Origin: Bacteroidetes bacterium GWF2_40_14
GTDB lineage: Bacteria; Bacteroidota; Bacteroidia; Bacteroidales; UBA932
NCBI GenBank assembly: GCA_001769195.1
Contig: MEOK01000038.1
Span: forward strand, 31,415 to 95,414
Direction of reading: 5' to 3'
Length of the DNA stretch: 64,000 bases
This document shows, piece after piece, positions 16,786 through 24,760 of this stretch. The position numbers and the translations under genes are program-made. Numbering within the stretch: position 1 is the stretch's first letter; every line of letters begins with the position of its first letter. The notes beneath the pieces are model-generated. The model searched no databases, was not told where the DNA came from, and worked only from the letters and a program-made list of their open reading frames with translations.

Positions 16786-17598
16786 ATGAAAAGACTTTTG
16801 TCTTTTACAATATTAGTTGCAATCACCTTTGGCCCCCTGTTTTCACAGGTGACCAAAGGTGATTCTCCTTTTTATGAACAGATGAGGATACTCTCATTTG
16901 AGGATAGAGAGGCGCTTATCTTCAGGGAGATAGCTTCTGGCAATATCCCGCGTTACATGAAAGGTTTTGTGAAAGTAAAGAGTGTTCAGAAAGATACAAA
17001 GGGGCATAAACACAAGGTTGTGATTTTTGTAAAACCAGATTATCTTTCTGTTGGCAACGACAGCTGCACTTTCATAATTCCTATGGGACCTCTTACCGCT
17101 CAGAAGATTGCAGATTCTTTCGACTGTTCTCTTCCAACTCCAAAGGTAGTAGACATAATCTATAAGAAATCTGAACTAAAGCTTGAGCCATTCAATTACA
17201 TTCCCAGAGGAAACAGAAATGAGACTCCGGACATACTTAACGATCACTCAAGGGTTATTTTCGCCCAGATGAAAGCAGCCGGATATAAACCGGGAGTCTT
17301 TGTGGCCGGGACAAAGAAGGATATTGTAATTTCATCAAAGCTTAGCGACCCTGTAAAGAAGAAAAACGTAACTATCTATGGATGGCACAAGCTCGACGGA
17401 AAACCAATACAACCGACATATAATGGACATATAGAGATTTATGTGGATTATAGCCATGGTGTTCGTCTTATATCCAACAGGGTGATAGTTGACGGCAGGG
17501 ATTATAATTACAGAGATATTCTTAAAGATCCGCTACTTCACTCATTGTTGAGCGATGAACCTGAGCCCCTCCAAAGAACATCATATCTTGACAAATAA
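16786..17598 (+). CDS. Unknown secreted protein between HMA and GH9 genes
   Basis: The protein has 270 residues with an N-terminal signal peptide (to about LFSQ). No membrane segment follows. A distinctive block near the C-terminus reads GHIEIYVDYSHGVRLIS, then NRVIVDGRDYNYRDIL; the His-containing YSHGVR suggests a conserved active or binding site, but no family is recognised with confidence. It starts 4 bases after the HMA gene, so it is probably co-transcribed with it, and the GH9 gene follows after 29 bases. It may be an uncharacterised hydrolase, or a protein acting on a cell-wall or extracellular polymer; this is a guess. Confidence 0.75.
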   Translation: MKRLLSFTILVAITFGPLFSQVTKGDSPFYEQMRILSFEDREALIFREIASGNIPRYMKGFVKVKSVQKDTKGHKHKVVIFVKPDYLSVGNDSCTFIIPMGPLTAQKIADSFDCSLPTPKVVDIIYKKSELKLEPFNYIPRGNRNETPDILNDHSRVIFAQMKAAGYKPGVFVAGTKKDIVISSKLSDPVKKKNVTIYGWHKLDGKPIQPTYNGHIEIYVDYSHGVRLISNRVIVDGRDYNYRDILKDPLLHSLLSDEPEPLQRTSYLDK

Positions 17599-17627
17599 AC
17601 AGTAATATTTATCTAAACCATAAAAGC

Positions 17628-20126
17628 ATGAAAAAAGTAGCTCTTTTAATGATTTTCTTACTGATGGCTGTATTTACCTATGCAACTGAACCACAGTCAT
17701 GGATACGGGTAAACCAGGCCGGATATCTGCCGTCTGATATCAAAGTAGCGGTCTTCATATCACTATCAGGGAATACAAAACCAGATTTTGAGCTGTTTGA
17801 GGCTCTAACAGGCAAACGAATCTATACCGGTACAGGAAAAATTGTAAATGCTTCATTATGGGGGATGAAGAACGCATACAGGATGGACTTTTCTAAAGTT
17901 AACAATCCGGGAGGGTATTACATTGTATCCAATGGAGTGAAATCTCAGAATTTCAGGATAGCACCAGATGCATATGACGGACTCTCAGATTTTCTTTTGG
18001 TTTACATGCGCCAGCAAAGGTGCGGAGATAACCCCTATACAGGAGTGCTTTGCCATCAGGATGACGGCTATATTGTTGACCATCCTACAAGAACAGGGGA
18101 GAAGATTGATGTGAGAGGGGGTTGGCACGATGCAACTGATTATCTTCAGTATCAGACTACATCGGCAACAGCAGCATATCATCTGATGTTTGCATGGGAG
18201 CAACAGAAGGATAAATCTGTCTTTAAAGATTTGTACGATGCCAGAGGAAGGAAAGGTTCTAACGGAATTCCGGATATTCTCGATGAGGTAAAGTGGGGAC
18301 TCGACTGGCTGATCAGAATGAATCCGGAAGATAAAGTAATGTTCAATCAGATAGCAGATGACCGTGATCATGCAGGGTTCCGACTTCCTCAGAATGACAA
18401 GGTGGATTATGGTTGGGGAGCCGGTACTGGCAGACCGGTCTATTTTGTAACAGGCGAGCGACAAGGGTTGAAAAAGCATATCAACCGCACAACCGGTGTA
18501 TCATCTACTGCGGGAAAATTCGCCTCAAGTTTTGCACTTGGGGCAGAGGTTTTTAAAAATATTGATCCTGAATTTTCTGAAATAATGAGAATCAAGGCAG
18601 AACAAGCCTTTGCATTTGCAGTGGAAAGACCAGGTAACACTCAGACAGCCTGTGTAGTATCGCCCTACTTCTACGAGGAGGATACCTATGTAGATGACAT
18701 TGAGCTTGCTGCAGCAACATTTTACAACTATGGCAAGGATGCGGCATGGAGACAAAAGGCCGACTACTGGGGAGAGCTGGAACCTGTCACACCATGGATG
18801 GAACTTGGCAGGGGAAGACACTATCAGTACTACCCCTTCATAAATCTTGGCCACTACTATCTGGCAACATCGGAAGACAATGGCATAAAAGAGAAATATC
18901 TTGCCTATATGAAACAAGGTTTGGAAGATCTTAAAAATAGAGCAGCTGATGACCCATTTGTATACGGTGTGCCTTTTTTATGGTGTTCTAATAATCTGGT
19001 TTCTGCTGCAATCACTCAGGCACACCTCTACAGAAAGGCTTCAGGTGACAGTACCTATCTTGAGATGGAAATGGCCCTGAGAGATTGGCTATTTGGCTGC
19101 AACCCATGGGGAACATCAATGCTTGTGGGATATCCTGAGGGCGGTGATTATCCTGACTCTCCTCACTCATCTTATACAAAGGTGAAAGGCGACCTTACTT
19201 ATGGAGGTCTTGTTGATGGCCCGATTTATTATGATCTTTTCAAGACAAGGGCAGGTGGAGCTTTGACAAAAAAGGATAGTTATGCATTATTTAACAACGG
19301 AAAAGCAGTTTATCATGACGATATGGGTGACTACTCATCCAATGAGCCTACAATGGATGGCACCGCGGGTTTGAGCTACTATTTTGCTTCAATGGAAAAT
19401 GAAGGGAAGGAGTTTCAAAATGCAAAAATGGATGTTTCCTCGGTAGTAAGGGATTCACAGGGGGCGATAATCAGGGTAAATCCCGATAAAAAGGTCATTT
19501 ACCTTATTTTCTCTGCCGATTCCATGTTCCAGGGAGGCAGTAAGATACTCGCTACACTGGCGAAAAACAAGATAAAGGGATCGTTCTTTTTTACAGGTAA
19601 TTTTTTCAGGCTTGATTCACAGAAGTCAATCATACATAAGATAATCAAAGATGGTCACTACGTGGGCGGGCATTCTGACAAACATCTGCTGTATGCTCCA
19701 TGGGGCAACAGGTCAAAGTCTCTTCTCACAAAGGACAGCGTTGCAAATGATCTTAGACTGAATTATGCTGAGATGGCAAAATTCGGTATTAAACATGAGG
19801 ATGCTACATGGTACCTTCCTCCTTATGAGTGGTATAATACTGAGTCAGTAAATATTGCTTCAGCTCTGGGCATAACAACAATGAACTACACCCCCGGCAC
19901 AGCTACACCGGCTGATTATACCGCACCATCAATGAAGAATTACCGTTCCAGCCAGGAGCTTATTGACAAACTGTTCAGTTTTGAAAAATCTGATGGATTA
20001 AACGGAGCATTTATACTTATTCATCCCGGAGTTGTAGATGAGAGGAGCGATAAACTATACGACAGACTAGGCGAAATAGTTATTCGTCTGAAAAGACTTG
20101 GTTACTCTTTTGAACGTTTATTCTGA
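17628..20126 (+). CDS. GH9 glycoside hydrolase fused to a NodB-type polysaccharide deacetylase
   Basis: An 832-residue secreted protein (signal to about residue 20). Domain order: CelD_N immunoglobulin-like domain (23-112, IRVNQAGYLP), GH9 (alpha/alpha)6 catalytic domain (about 115-590) and C-terminal NodB-like deacetylase domain (about 620-832). The GH9 base motif is GGWHDATDY (Asp168/Asp171, T replacing the usual G); the acid is expected in YSSNEPTMDG. The deacetylase keeps the metal motif GGHSDKH and the ILIHPG motif, but its first motif reads IFSADS instead of TFDDG, so activity is uncertain. The combination suggests a substrate with N- or O-acetylated sugars, such as chitooligosaccharide or peptidoglycan-like material. 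The domain calls are firm, the substrate is not. Confidence 0.9.
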   Translation: MKKVALLMIFLLMAVFTYATEPQSWIRVNQAGYLPSDIKVAVFISLSGNTKPDFELFEALTGKRIYTGTGKIVNASLWGMKNAYRMDFSKVNNPGGYYIVSNGVKSQNFRIAPDAYDGLSDFLLVYMRQQRCGDNPYTGVLCHQDDGYIVDHPTRTGEKIDVRGGWHDATDYLQYQTTSATAAYHLMFAWEQQKDKSVFKDLYDARGRKGSNGIPDILDEVKWGLDWLIRMNPEDKVMFNQIADDRDHAGFRLPQNDKVDYGWGAGTGRPVYFVTGERQGLKKHINRTTGVSSTAGKFASSFALGAEVFKNIDPEFSEIMRIKAEQAFAFAVERPGNTQTACVVSPYFYEEDTYVDDIELAAATFYNYGKDAAWRQKADYWGELEPVTPWMELGRGRHYQYYPFINLGHYYLATSEDNGIKEKYLAYMKQGLEDLKNRAADDPFVYGVPFLWCSNNLVSAAITQAHLYRKASGDSTYLEMEMALRDWLFGCNPWGTSMLVGYPEGGDYPDSPHSSYTKVKGDLTYGGLVDGPIYYDLFKTRAGGALTKKDSYALFNNGKAVYHDDMGDYSSNEPTMDGTAGLSYYFASMENEGKEFQNAKMDVSSVVRDSQGAIIRVNPDKKVIYLIFSADSMFQGGSKILATLAKNKIKGSFFFTGNFFRLDSQKSIIHKIIKDGHYVGGHSDKHLLYAPWGNRSKSLLTKDSVANDLRLNYAEMAKFGIKHEDATWYLPPYEWYNTESVNIASALGITTMNYTPGTATPADYTAPSMKNYRSSQELIDKLFSFEKSDGLNGAFILIHPGVVDERSDKLYDRLGEIVIRLKRLGYSFERLF

Positions 20127-20143
20127 ATTTCACCGACATTTCT

Positions 20144-20151
20144 TAACTTTG
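20144..20151 (+). promoter_or_regulatory. -7 element for nfnA
   Basis: TAACTTTG matches TAnnTTTG and lies 30 bases before the nfnA start chosen here. Its place shows that the in-frame ATG at 20098 is upstream of transcription and not used. Confidence 0.5.
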
Positions 20152-20181
20152 CAGCCGATTCCCCTATTTAATCATCAAAAT

Positions 20182-21063
20182 ATGTACAAAATAATTTCAA
20201 AGAGGTTCCTGACCCCCATAATTTGTCTTATGGAGGTAGATGCTCCCCGTATGGCCAAGGCGGCAAAACCGGGACAATTTCTTATAGTAAGGGCTCACGA
20301 AAAGGGTGAGAGAATTCCACTTACAATATGTGACTATGATTCAGAAAAAGGTACAGTTACAATTGTCACACAAATAGTTGGCGCATCGAGCCGGCAGATT
20401 TGTCACCTGAATGAGGGTGACTCTTTTGTGGACTTTGTAGGTCCCCTGGGGCTCCCCTCAGAATTTGTCCATATGAGCGATGATGAGATAAAAGGGAAGA
20501 AGATCATCTTTATTGCAGGAGGTCTGGGTACGGCTCCTGTATATCCTCAGGTTAAGTACCTTCACTCAAGAGGAGTAAGTGTAGATGTAATAATTGGTGC
20601 AAAGAACAAGGATATGATCATTTTTGAAAATGAGATGAGAGCCATATGTAACAACCTTTACATTTGTACAGATGACGGTTCTGCGGGGCGCAAGGGTCTG
20701 GTTACGGAGCAGCTAAAGGAGCTTCTGGATGGTATTGAGGCAGGCACTGTAAATAACGGAGTGAAGTATGACCAAGCAGTTGCAATAGGCCCCATGATTA
20801 TGATGAAATTCGTCAGTATCACTGCAAAACCATATGGATTGCCATTAATTGTAAGCCTTAACACCCTTATGGTAGATGGAACAGGAATGTGCGGGGCATG
20901 CAGGGTGTCAATAGGGGGAAAGACAAAATTTGCATGTGTGGACGGGCCGGAATTTGACGCCTATCTGGTAGACTTCAATGAGGCCATGCGTCGTCAGGGC
21001 ATGTATAAGAATATTGAAACAGAGGCAGATCATAAATGTAACATAGGGCTTGACCAAAAGTAA
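20182..21063 (+). CDS. nfnA: NfnA-like FAD/NAD-binding subunit (ferredoxin-NADP reductase subunit alpha)
   Basis: The protein has 293 residues from ATG 20182. It has the ferredoxin-reductase fold: an FAD-binding motif ERIPLTICDYD, NAD-binding GGLGTAPVYPQ, and a C-terminal [2Fe-2S] cluster site GTGMCGACRVS...KFACVDGPEF. This is the PyrK-like sulfide dehydrogenase/dihydroorotate-dehydrogenase-like protein that pairs with a GltD-like subunit to form NfnAB, which couples NADPH with NADH and ferredoxin by electron bifurcation. The GltD-like partner follows after 17 bases, which supports NfnAB over PyrK. No pyrD is adjacent. Confidence 0.88.
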   Translation: MYKIISKRFLTPIICLMEVDAPRMAKAAKPGQFLIVRAHEKGERIPLTICDYDSEKGTVTIVTQIVGASSRQICHLNEGDSFVDFVGPLGLPSEFVHMSDDEIKGKKIIFIAGGLGTAPVYPQVKYLHSRGVSVDVIIGAKNKDMIIFENEMRAICNNLYICTDDGSAGRKGLVTEQLKELLDGIEAGTVNNGVKYDQAVAIGPMIMMKFVSITAKPYGLPLIVSLNTLMVDGTGMCGACRVSIGGKTKFACVDGPEFDAYLVDFNEAMRRQGMYKNIETEADHKCNIGLDQK

Positions 21064-21080
21064 AAGAAATTTATTGTGTA

Positions 21081-22466
21081 ATGAGAAACAAAATTCCAAG
21101 AGTACCTGTAAGAGAACAGGATCCAGCAGTAAGAGCAAAGAACTTTGAAGAGGTTTCATATGGTTACGACCAATCTGAGGCAATGCTTGAGGCATCACGT
21201 TGCCTTGGATGCAAGAAACCATCCTGTGTGCCGGCCTGCCCGGTCAGCATTCAGATTCCGCAATTCATATATGCAGTTGAAACCGGCAATATAGAGGAGG
21301 CAGCACGCATTATTTCAAAAGACAGCTCTCTGCCGGCAGTTTGCGGAAGAGTCTGCCCACAGGAGAGTCAGTGTGAAGGAGCTTGTATTCTTGGTGTAAA
21401 AGGAGAGCCGGTTTCTATTGGAAAACTGGAGCGTTTTGTTGCCGACTGGAGCCGTGAAAGAGGTGTCAAATTTACTGAAAAAGCTGAGCCTAATGGAAAG
21501 AAAGTGGCAATTGTAGGGAGTGGTCCGGCAGGATTGGCTTGTGCAACCGACCTTGCAAGAATGGGCTACGATGTTACAGTATTTGAAGTTTTGCATGAGG
21601 CAGGCGGTGTTCTGCAATACGGAATTCCTGAGTTTCGTCTCCCTAAGGAGAGCGTAGTAAAATACGAAATTGACAATGTACGTGCCCTAGGGGTAAAAAT
21701 CGAGACAAATATAGTTGTTGGAAGAACAGTAACCATAGATACCCTTATGGACAAGGAGGGCTTTTCTGCTGTATTCATTGGTTCCGGAGCGGGCCTTCCA
21801 AAGTTTATGGGAATCCCGGGAGAAAATCTTAACGGAGTAGTATCTGCGAATGAGTTTCTTACAAGAAACAACCTTATGCGAGCTTATGACCCGTCATATG
21901 ATACACCAATATATGTAGGCAAGAGAGTAGCAGTTGTAGGAGGCGGTAATGTGGCCATGGATGCTGCTCGCTCTGCTTTGCGTCTGGGTGCCGATGTAAC
22001 TGTAGTATACAGAAGAACAGAAAAGGAGCTCCCTGCACGTGTAGAGGAGGTTCATCACGCAAAACAGGAGGGAATTGTATTCAGGATGCTGACAAATCCC
22101 GTAGAGGTTCTTGGCGACGAGAGAGGATGGGTTACAGGACTGAAATGTCTCAAAATGGAACTTGGGGAACCCGACCAGAGCGGCAGACGTTCACCAGTGC
22201 CAATTCCTGATTCTCACTTCGATATTGATACCGATGTTGTAATTATGTCTTTGGGTACCTCACCAAACCCTCTGATATCATCAACAACACCCGGTCTTGA
22301 AATAAATAAATGGAACTGTCTGGTTGCAGATGACGATGGTGCTACATCGCGTCCCGGTATTTTTGCCGGTGGCGACGCAGTCACCGGAGCAGCTACAGTA
22401 ATTCTGGCAATGGGAGCGGGGCGTAAAGCTGCTGCTGCAATTGACAAATATCTAACTAATAATTAA
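21081..22466 (+). CDS. nfnB: NfnB-like NADPH-binding subunit (GltD-like)
   Basis: The protein has 461 residues. N-terminal [4Fe-4S] cluster cysteines lie in [14 protein letters not shown] and [15 protein letters not shown], followed by two Rossmann dinucleotide folds: FAD in [14 protein letters not shown] and NADPH in [15 protein letters not shown] with [12 protein letters not shown]. The C-terminal ATG-type FAD motif is [15 protein letters not shown]. Together with NfnA it should form the cytoplasmic bifurcating transhydrogenase; the same sequence type is often named glutamate synthase small subunit, but no gltB large subunit is nearby. One base separates its stop from the hisS start. Confidence 0.9.
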   Translation: MRNKIPRVPVREQDPAVRAKNFEEVSYGYDQSEAMLEASRCLGCKKPSCVPACPVSIQIPQFIYAVETGNIEEAARIISKDSSLPAVCGRVCPQESQCEGACILGVKGEPVSIGKLERFVADWSRERGVKFTEKAEPNGKKVAIVGSGPAGLACATDLARMGYDVTVFEVLHEAGGVLQYGIPEFRLPKESVVKYEIDNVRALGVKIETNIVVGRTVTIDTLMDKEGFSAVFIGSGAGLPKFMGIPGENLNGVVSANEFLTRNNLMRAYDPSYDTPIYVGKRVAVVGGGNVAMDAARSALRLGADVTVVYRRTEKELPARVEEVHHAKQEGIVFRMLTNPVEVLGDERGWVTGLKCLKMELGEPDQSGRRSPVPIPDSHFDIDTDVVIMSLGTSPNPLISSTTPGLEINKWNCLVADDDGATSRPGIFAGGDAVTGAATVILAMGAGRKAAAAIDKYLTNN

Positions 22467-22467
22467 A

Positions 22468-23826
22468 ATGGCACAGAAACCCTCAATACCAAAAGGAACA
22501 AGAGACTTTGGCCCGGCAGAGATGGCCAGAAGGGACTATATTTTCAACACTATAAGGGGTATTTTCAAATTATACGGCTACTCACCAATCGAGACACCGG
22601 CAATGGAAAATCTCTCCACCCTTCTTGGAAAGTATGGAGAAGAGGGTGACAAACTTCTTTTCAAGGTACTCAACTCCGGGGATGCTTTTTCTGGAATAGA
22701 CTCATCGCTGCTCAACAACAGCAACGCTCTATCTGTAAAGGTCTGCGAAAAAGGACTCCGATACGACCTTACCGTTCCGTTTGCCCGTTTTGTGGTACAG
22801 CACCAGAACGAAATAGTCTTCCCTTTCAAGAGATATCAGATACAGCCTGTATGGCGCGCAGACAGACCCCAGAAGGGTCGCTACCGCGAGTTTTACCAAT
22901 GCGACGTAGATGTAATTGGTAGCAAGTCCCTTATAAATGAACTGGAACTTGTGCAGATAGTGGACTCTGTCTTTCATAAGCTTGACATATCTGTCTGCAT
23001 AAAAATAAATAACCGCAAGGTACTTTCCGGAATATCGGAGGTTATCGGTCATCCGGATAAGCTGATTGACATAACAATAGCCATAGACAAAATAGATAAG
23101 ATTGGTCTTGATGCAGTAAAGGAAGAACTTACATCAAAGGGGCTGGATGAAAAGGCAATTAATATAATCGAACCCATATTGAACCTTAAGGGTACCAATA
23201 TTGAGAAACTGAGTGCCATGAGACCTATCCTGGCATCTTCAGAAATAGGAACAGCAGGGCTCGATGAACTTGAGACCGTCTTTGAGCTAATAGAAAAGGT
23301 GGGCATCGGCCAGGAGGTTGAACTTGACCTCTCTCTGGCAAGGGGACTCAATTACTATACAGGGGCAATCTTCGAAGTTAAAGCCAAGGATGCTGAAATG
23401 GGAAGTATCTGCGGTGGTGGTCGTTATGATGATCTAACTGGAATTTTTGGTCTTCCCGATGTTTCCGGTGTAGGTATTTCATTTGGAGCAGACAGGATTT
23501 ATGACGTACTGCTCACTCTGGATAAGTTTCCTTCCGGTTCGGTAGGGGGGACAAAGGTTATATTCACCAACCTGGGAGAAAATGAGGTTCTCTACGCGCT
23601 TCCGGTATTAAAAAGTGTAAGGGAGGCTGGAATCGTTGCCGAGATTTATACCGAGAAAACAAAGCTGAAAAAACAGTTCGACTATGCAGACAAAAAGTCT
23701 ATCCCTTACATGGTTATAGTTGGAGAAGATGAGGTAAAGGGCAGCTGTTTCAATCTTAAGAATCTCCTTACCGGAGAGCAGCAAACATTGGCCAAAGAGC
23801 AACTTATTGAGCAACTTCAAAAATAA
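22468..23826 (+). CDS. hisS: Histidine-tRNA ligase
   Basis: A 452-residue class II synthetase of the HisRS type. Motif 1 lies around [12 protein letters not shown], motif 2 has the F-Y-Q-C-D-V-D core, the histidine-specific loop reads [10 protein letters not shown] and GGGRYDDL, motif 3 is [12 protein letters not shown], and the C-terminal anticodon-binding domain holds [10 protein letters not shown] and [22 protein letters not shown]. It charges tRNA-His in the cytoplasm. It starts one base after nfnB and probably shares its transcript. The tRNA-fMet gene downstream has its own promoter. Confidence 0.96.
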   Translation: MAQKPSIPKGTRDFGPAEMARRDYIFNTIRGIFKLYGYSPIETPAMENLSTLLGKYGEEGDKLLFKVLNSGDAFSGIDSSLLNNSNALSVKVCEKGLRYDLTVPFARFVVQHQNEIVFPFKRYQIQPVWRADRPQKGRYREFYQCDVDVIGSKSLINELELVQIVDSVFHKLDISVCIKINNRKVLSGISEVIGHPDKLIDITIAIDKIDKIGLDAVKEELTSKGLDEKAINIIEPILNLKGTNIEKLSAMRPILASSEIGTAGLDELETVFELIEKVGIGQEVELDLSLARGLNYYTGAIFEVKAKDAEMGSICGGGRYDDLTGIFGLPDVSGVGISFGADRIYDVLLTLDKFPSGSVGGTKVIFTNLGENEVLYALPVLKSVREAGIVAEIYTEKTKLKKQFDYADKKSIPYMVIVGEDEVKGSCFNLKNLLTGEQQTLAKEQLIEQLQK

Positions 23827-23827
23827 A

Positions 23828-23859
23828 TTTGTTTAATTATACATATTGAACTATCTTTG
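23828..23859 (+). promoter_or_regulatory. Consensus promoter of tRNA-fMet
   Basis: -33 TTTG (23828-23831), a 20-bp spacer and -7 TATCTTTG (23852-23859) match the Bacteroides-type promoter exactly. Transcription would start near 23866, about 33 bases before the tRNA. Confidence 0.75.
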
Positions 23860-23898
23860 CAGACCAATCAAAAAGGAACATTTGAAATAAAAATATAT

Positions 23899-23971
<73 letters not shown>

Positions 23972-23972
23972 C

Positions 23973-24016
23973 AAAAGCCCTCTAATTATCAGTAATAAGA
24001 TATTAGAGGGCTTTTT
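23973..24016 (+). terminator. Rho-independent terminator after tRNA-fMet
   Basis: Perfect 14-base arms AAAAGCCCTCTAAT (23973-23986) and ATTAGAGGGCTTTT (24002-24015) with a 15-base loop and a T-run. It marks the end of the conserved block before the accessory DNA. Confidence 0.88.
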
Positions 24017-24062
24017 CATTTTCTAGCCGGGACAGATTCGGGACACCGTTAAATTTCAAGTG

Positions 24063-24101
24063 GAGCAAAAGTCTGGATCTGCTTTTGCCACACTTTTGCT
24101 C
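24063..24101. repeat. 10-bp inverted repeat in accessory DNA
   Basis: GAGCAAAAGT (24063-24072) and ACTTTTGCTC (24092-24101) are perfect inverted copies 19 bp apart, just downstream of the tRNA terminator and a G/A-rich stretch (24030-24045). No transposase is nearby. It may be a relic of an insertion boundary. Confidence 0.4.
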
Positions 24102-24103
24102 AA

Positions 24104-24238
24104 TTATGATATATCATCTATTTCTTTTTCAGCGTCTTTTGGCATAGGTATCGTTTTCCTGATGTCAGGAACATGATACTCTACTTTGCTAGATACTAAA
24201 AAATCTTGTAATTCTTTTGCGCTCCAACATTCAATACC
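24104..24238 (-). pseudogene. Decayed DinD/BRO-like fragment
   Basis: On the minus strand a 44-residue open stretch begins GIECWSAKELQDF, like the (E/C)-W-S-A-R-E-L-Q start region of DinD/BRO-N proteins. It then jumps to a tail-like end (IPMPKDAEKEIDDIS) before TAA at 24104-24106. There is no start codon and a stop lies directly upstream, so this is a relic with an internal deletion. The assignment rests on one short motif. Confidence 0.35.
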
Positions 24239-24269
24239 TTAGGATTTAACGAGTGTTATGGGCTGGGCA

Positions 24270-24564
24270 TCATTTATATCCTATTAGCTTTTTAGAAATA
24301 TCATTTTTTAAGCTATTCAATTCATCAATCTTTTCGAGTAGATAACCGGTCACAATTTGTGACCAGTTGGATTGTTTCTTCTTTTGTCAATTCAAACATA
24401 AAATCCAATGGAAACCTATTTATTATATTCCTTTTAACTTGTTGTTTTAAAACCTTTGTTTCTGTCTCGTACAAGGCAGCAAGATTGATATCTACCATAA
24501 CCTTGTATCCCCTGGATTCAAAAACTAATGATTCATAACTCCCTTTAATCAACCCCTCTTCCAT
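24270..24564 (-). pseudogene. ORF6N-domain protein, internally deleted and frameshifted
   Basis: The first 79 codons read an ORF6N domain: ESRGYKVMVDINLAALYETETK, then VLKQQVKRNIINRFPLDFMFEL and TKEETIQLVTNCDRL, ending in a premature stop. Shifting frame at that point gives a coiled tail, YLLEKIDELNSLKNDISKK, that runs to a TGA at 24270-24272, like the end of full-length ORF6N proteins (usually 170-200 residues). The middle is missing. ORF6N domains come from phage and mobile DNA. The gene is probably non-functional. Confidence 0.7.
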
Positions 24565-24586
24565 AATTTTTTTGTGTATTTGCCTT

Positions 24587-24722
24587 GGTATAACGGATTG
24601 GCAGCATGTTTTTGTTGCCGATTTCGAAGCACTGACCTGTCAAGTTACACGAAAGTTTATTAGATGCAGAAATGCTGAAACCCGCACTGCCTCGGCAATA
24701 AAATATACCGCCTGTTATAGCC
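24587..24722 (-). repeat. attC-like fold-back element behind the hybrid kinase gene
   Basis: Outer arms GGTATAAC (24587-24594) and GTTATAGCC (24714-24722) and inner arms TTGCCGA (24615-24621) and TCGGCAA (24692-24698) let one strand fold into a bulged hairpin. Read on the minus strand the element follows the kinase stop codon by about 40 bases and ends in CCGTTATACCAA, nearly the same end as the element at 28643 (CCGTTATAGCCAA). That is the arrangement of an integron gene cassette, but the core does not match the textbook GTTRRRY consensus and no integrase is present. Confidence 0.4.
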
Positions 24723-24760
24723 ATGTGCTTTATATCCATAATTTTACTCAACGGTTAATT

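Noticed and set aside
17985-18479. 164-residue ORF antisense to the GH9 domain
   Set aside because: Shadow of the GH9 reading frame; composition is not protein-like.
24545-24751. 68-residue minus-strand ORF
   Set aside because: It lies almost entirely within the attC-like fold-back element and its product has no protein-like character; the ORF arises from the repeat.
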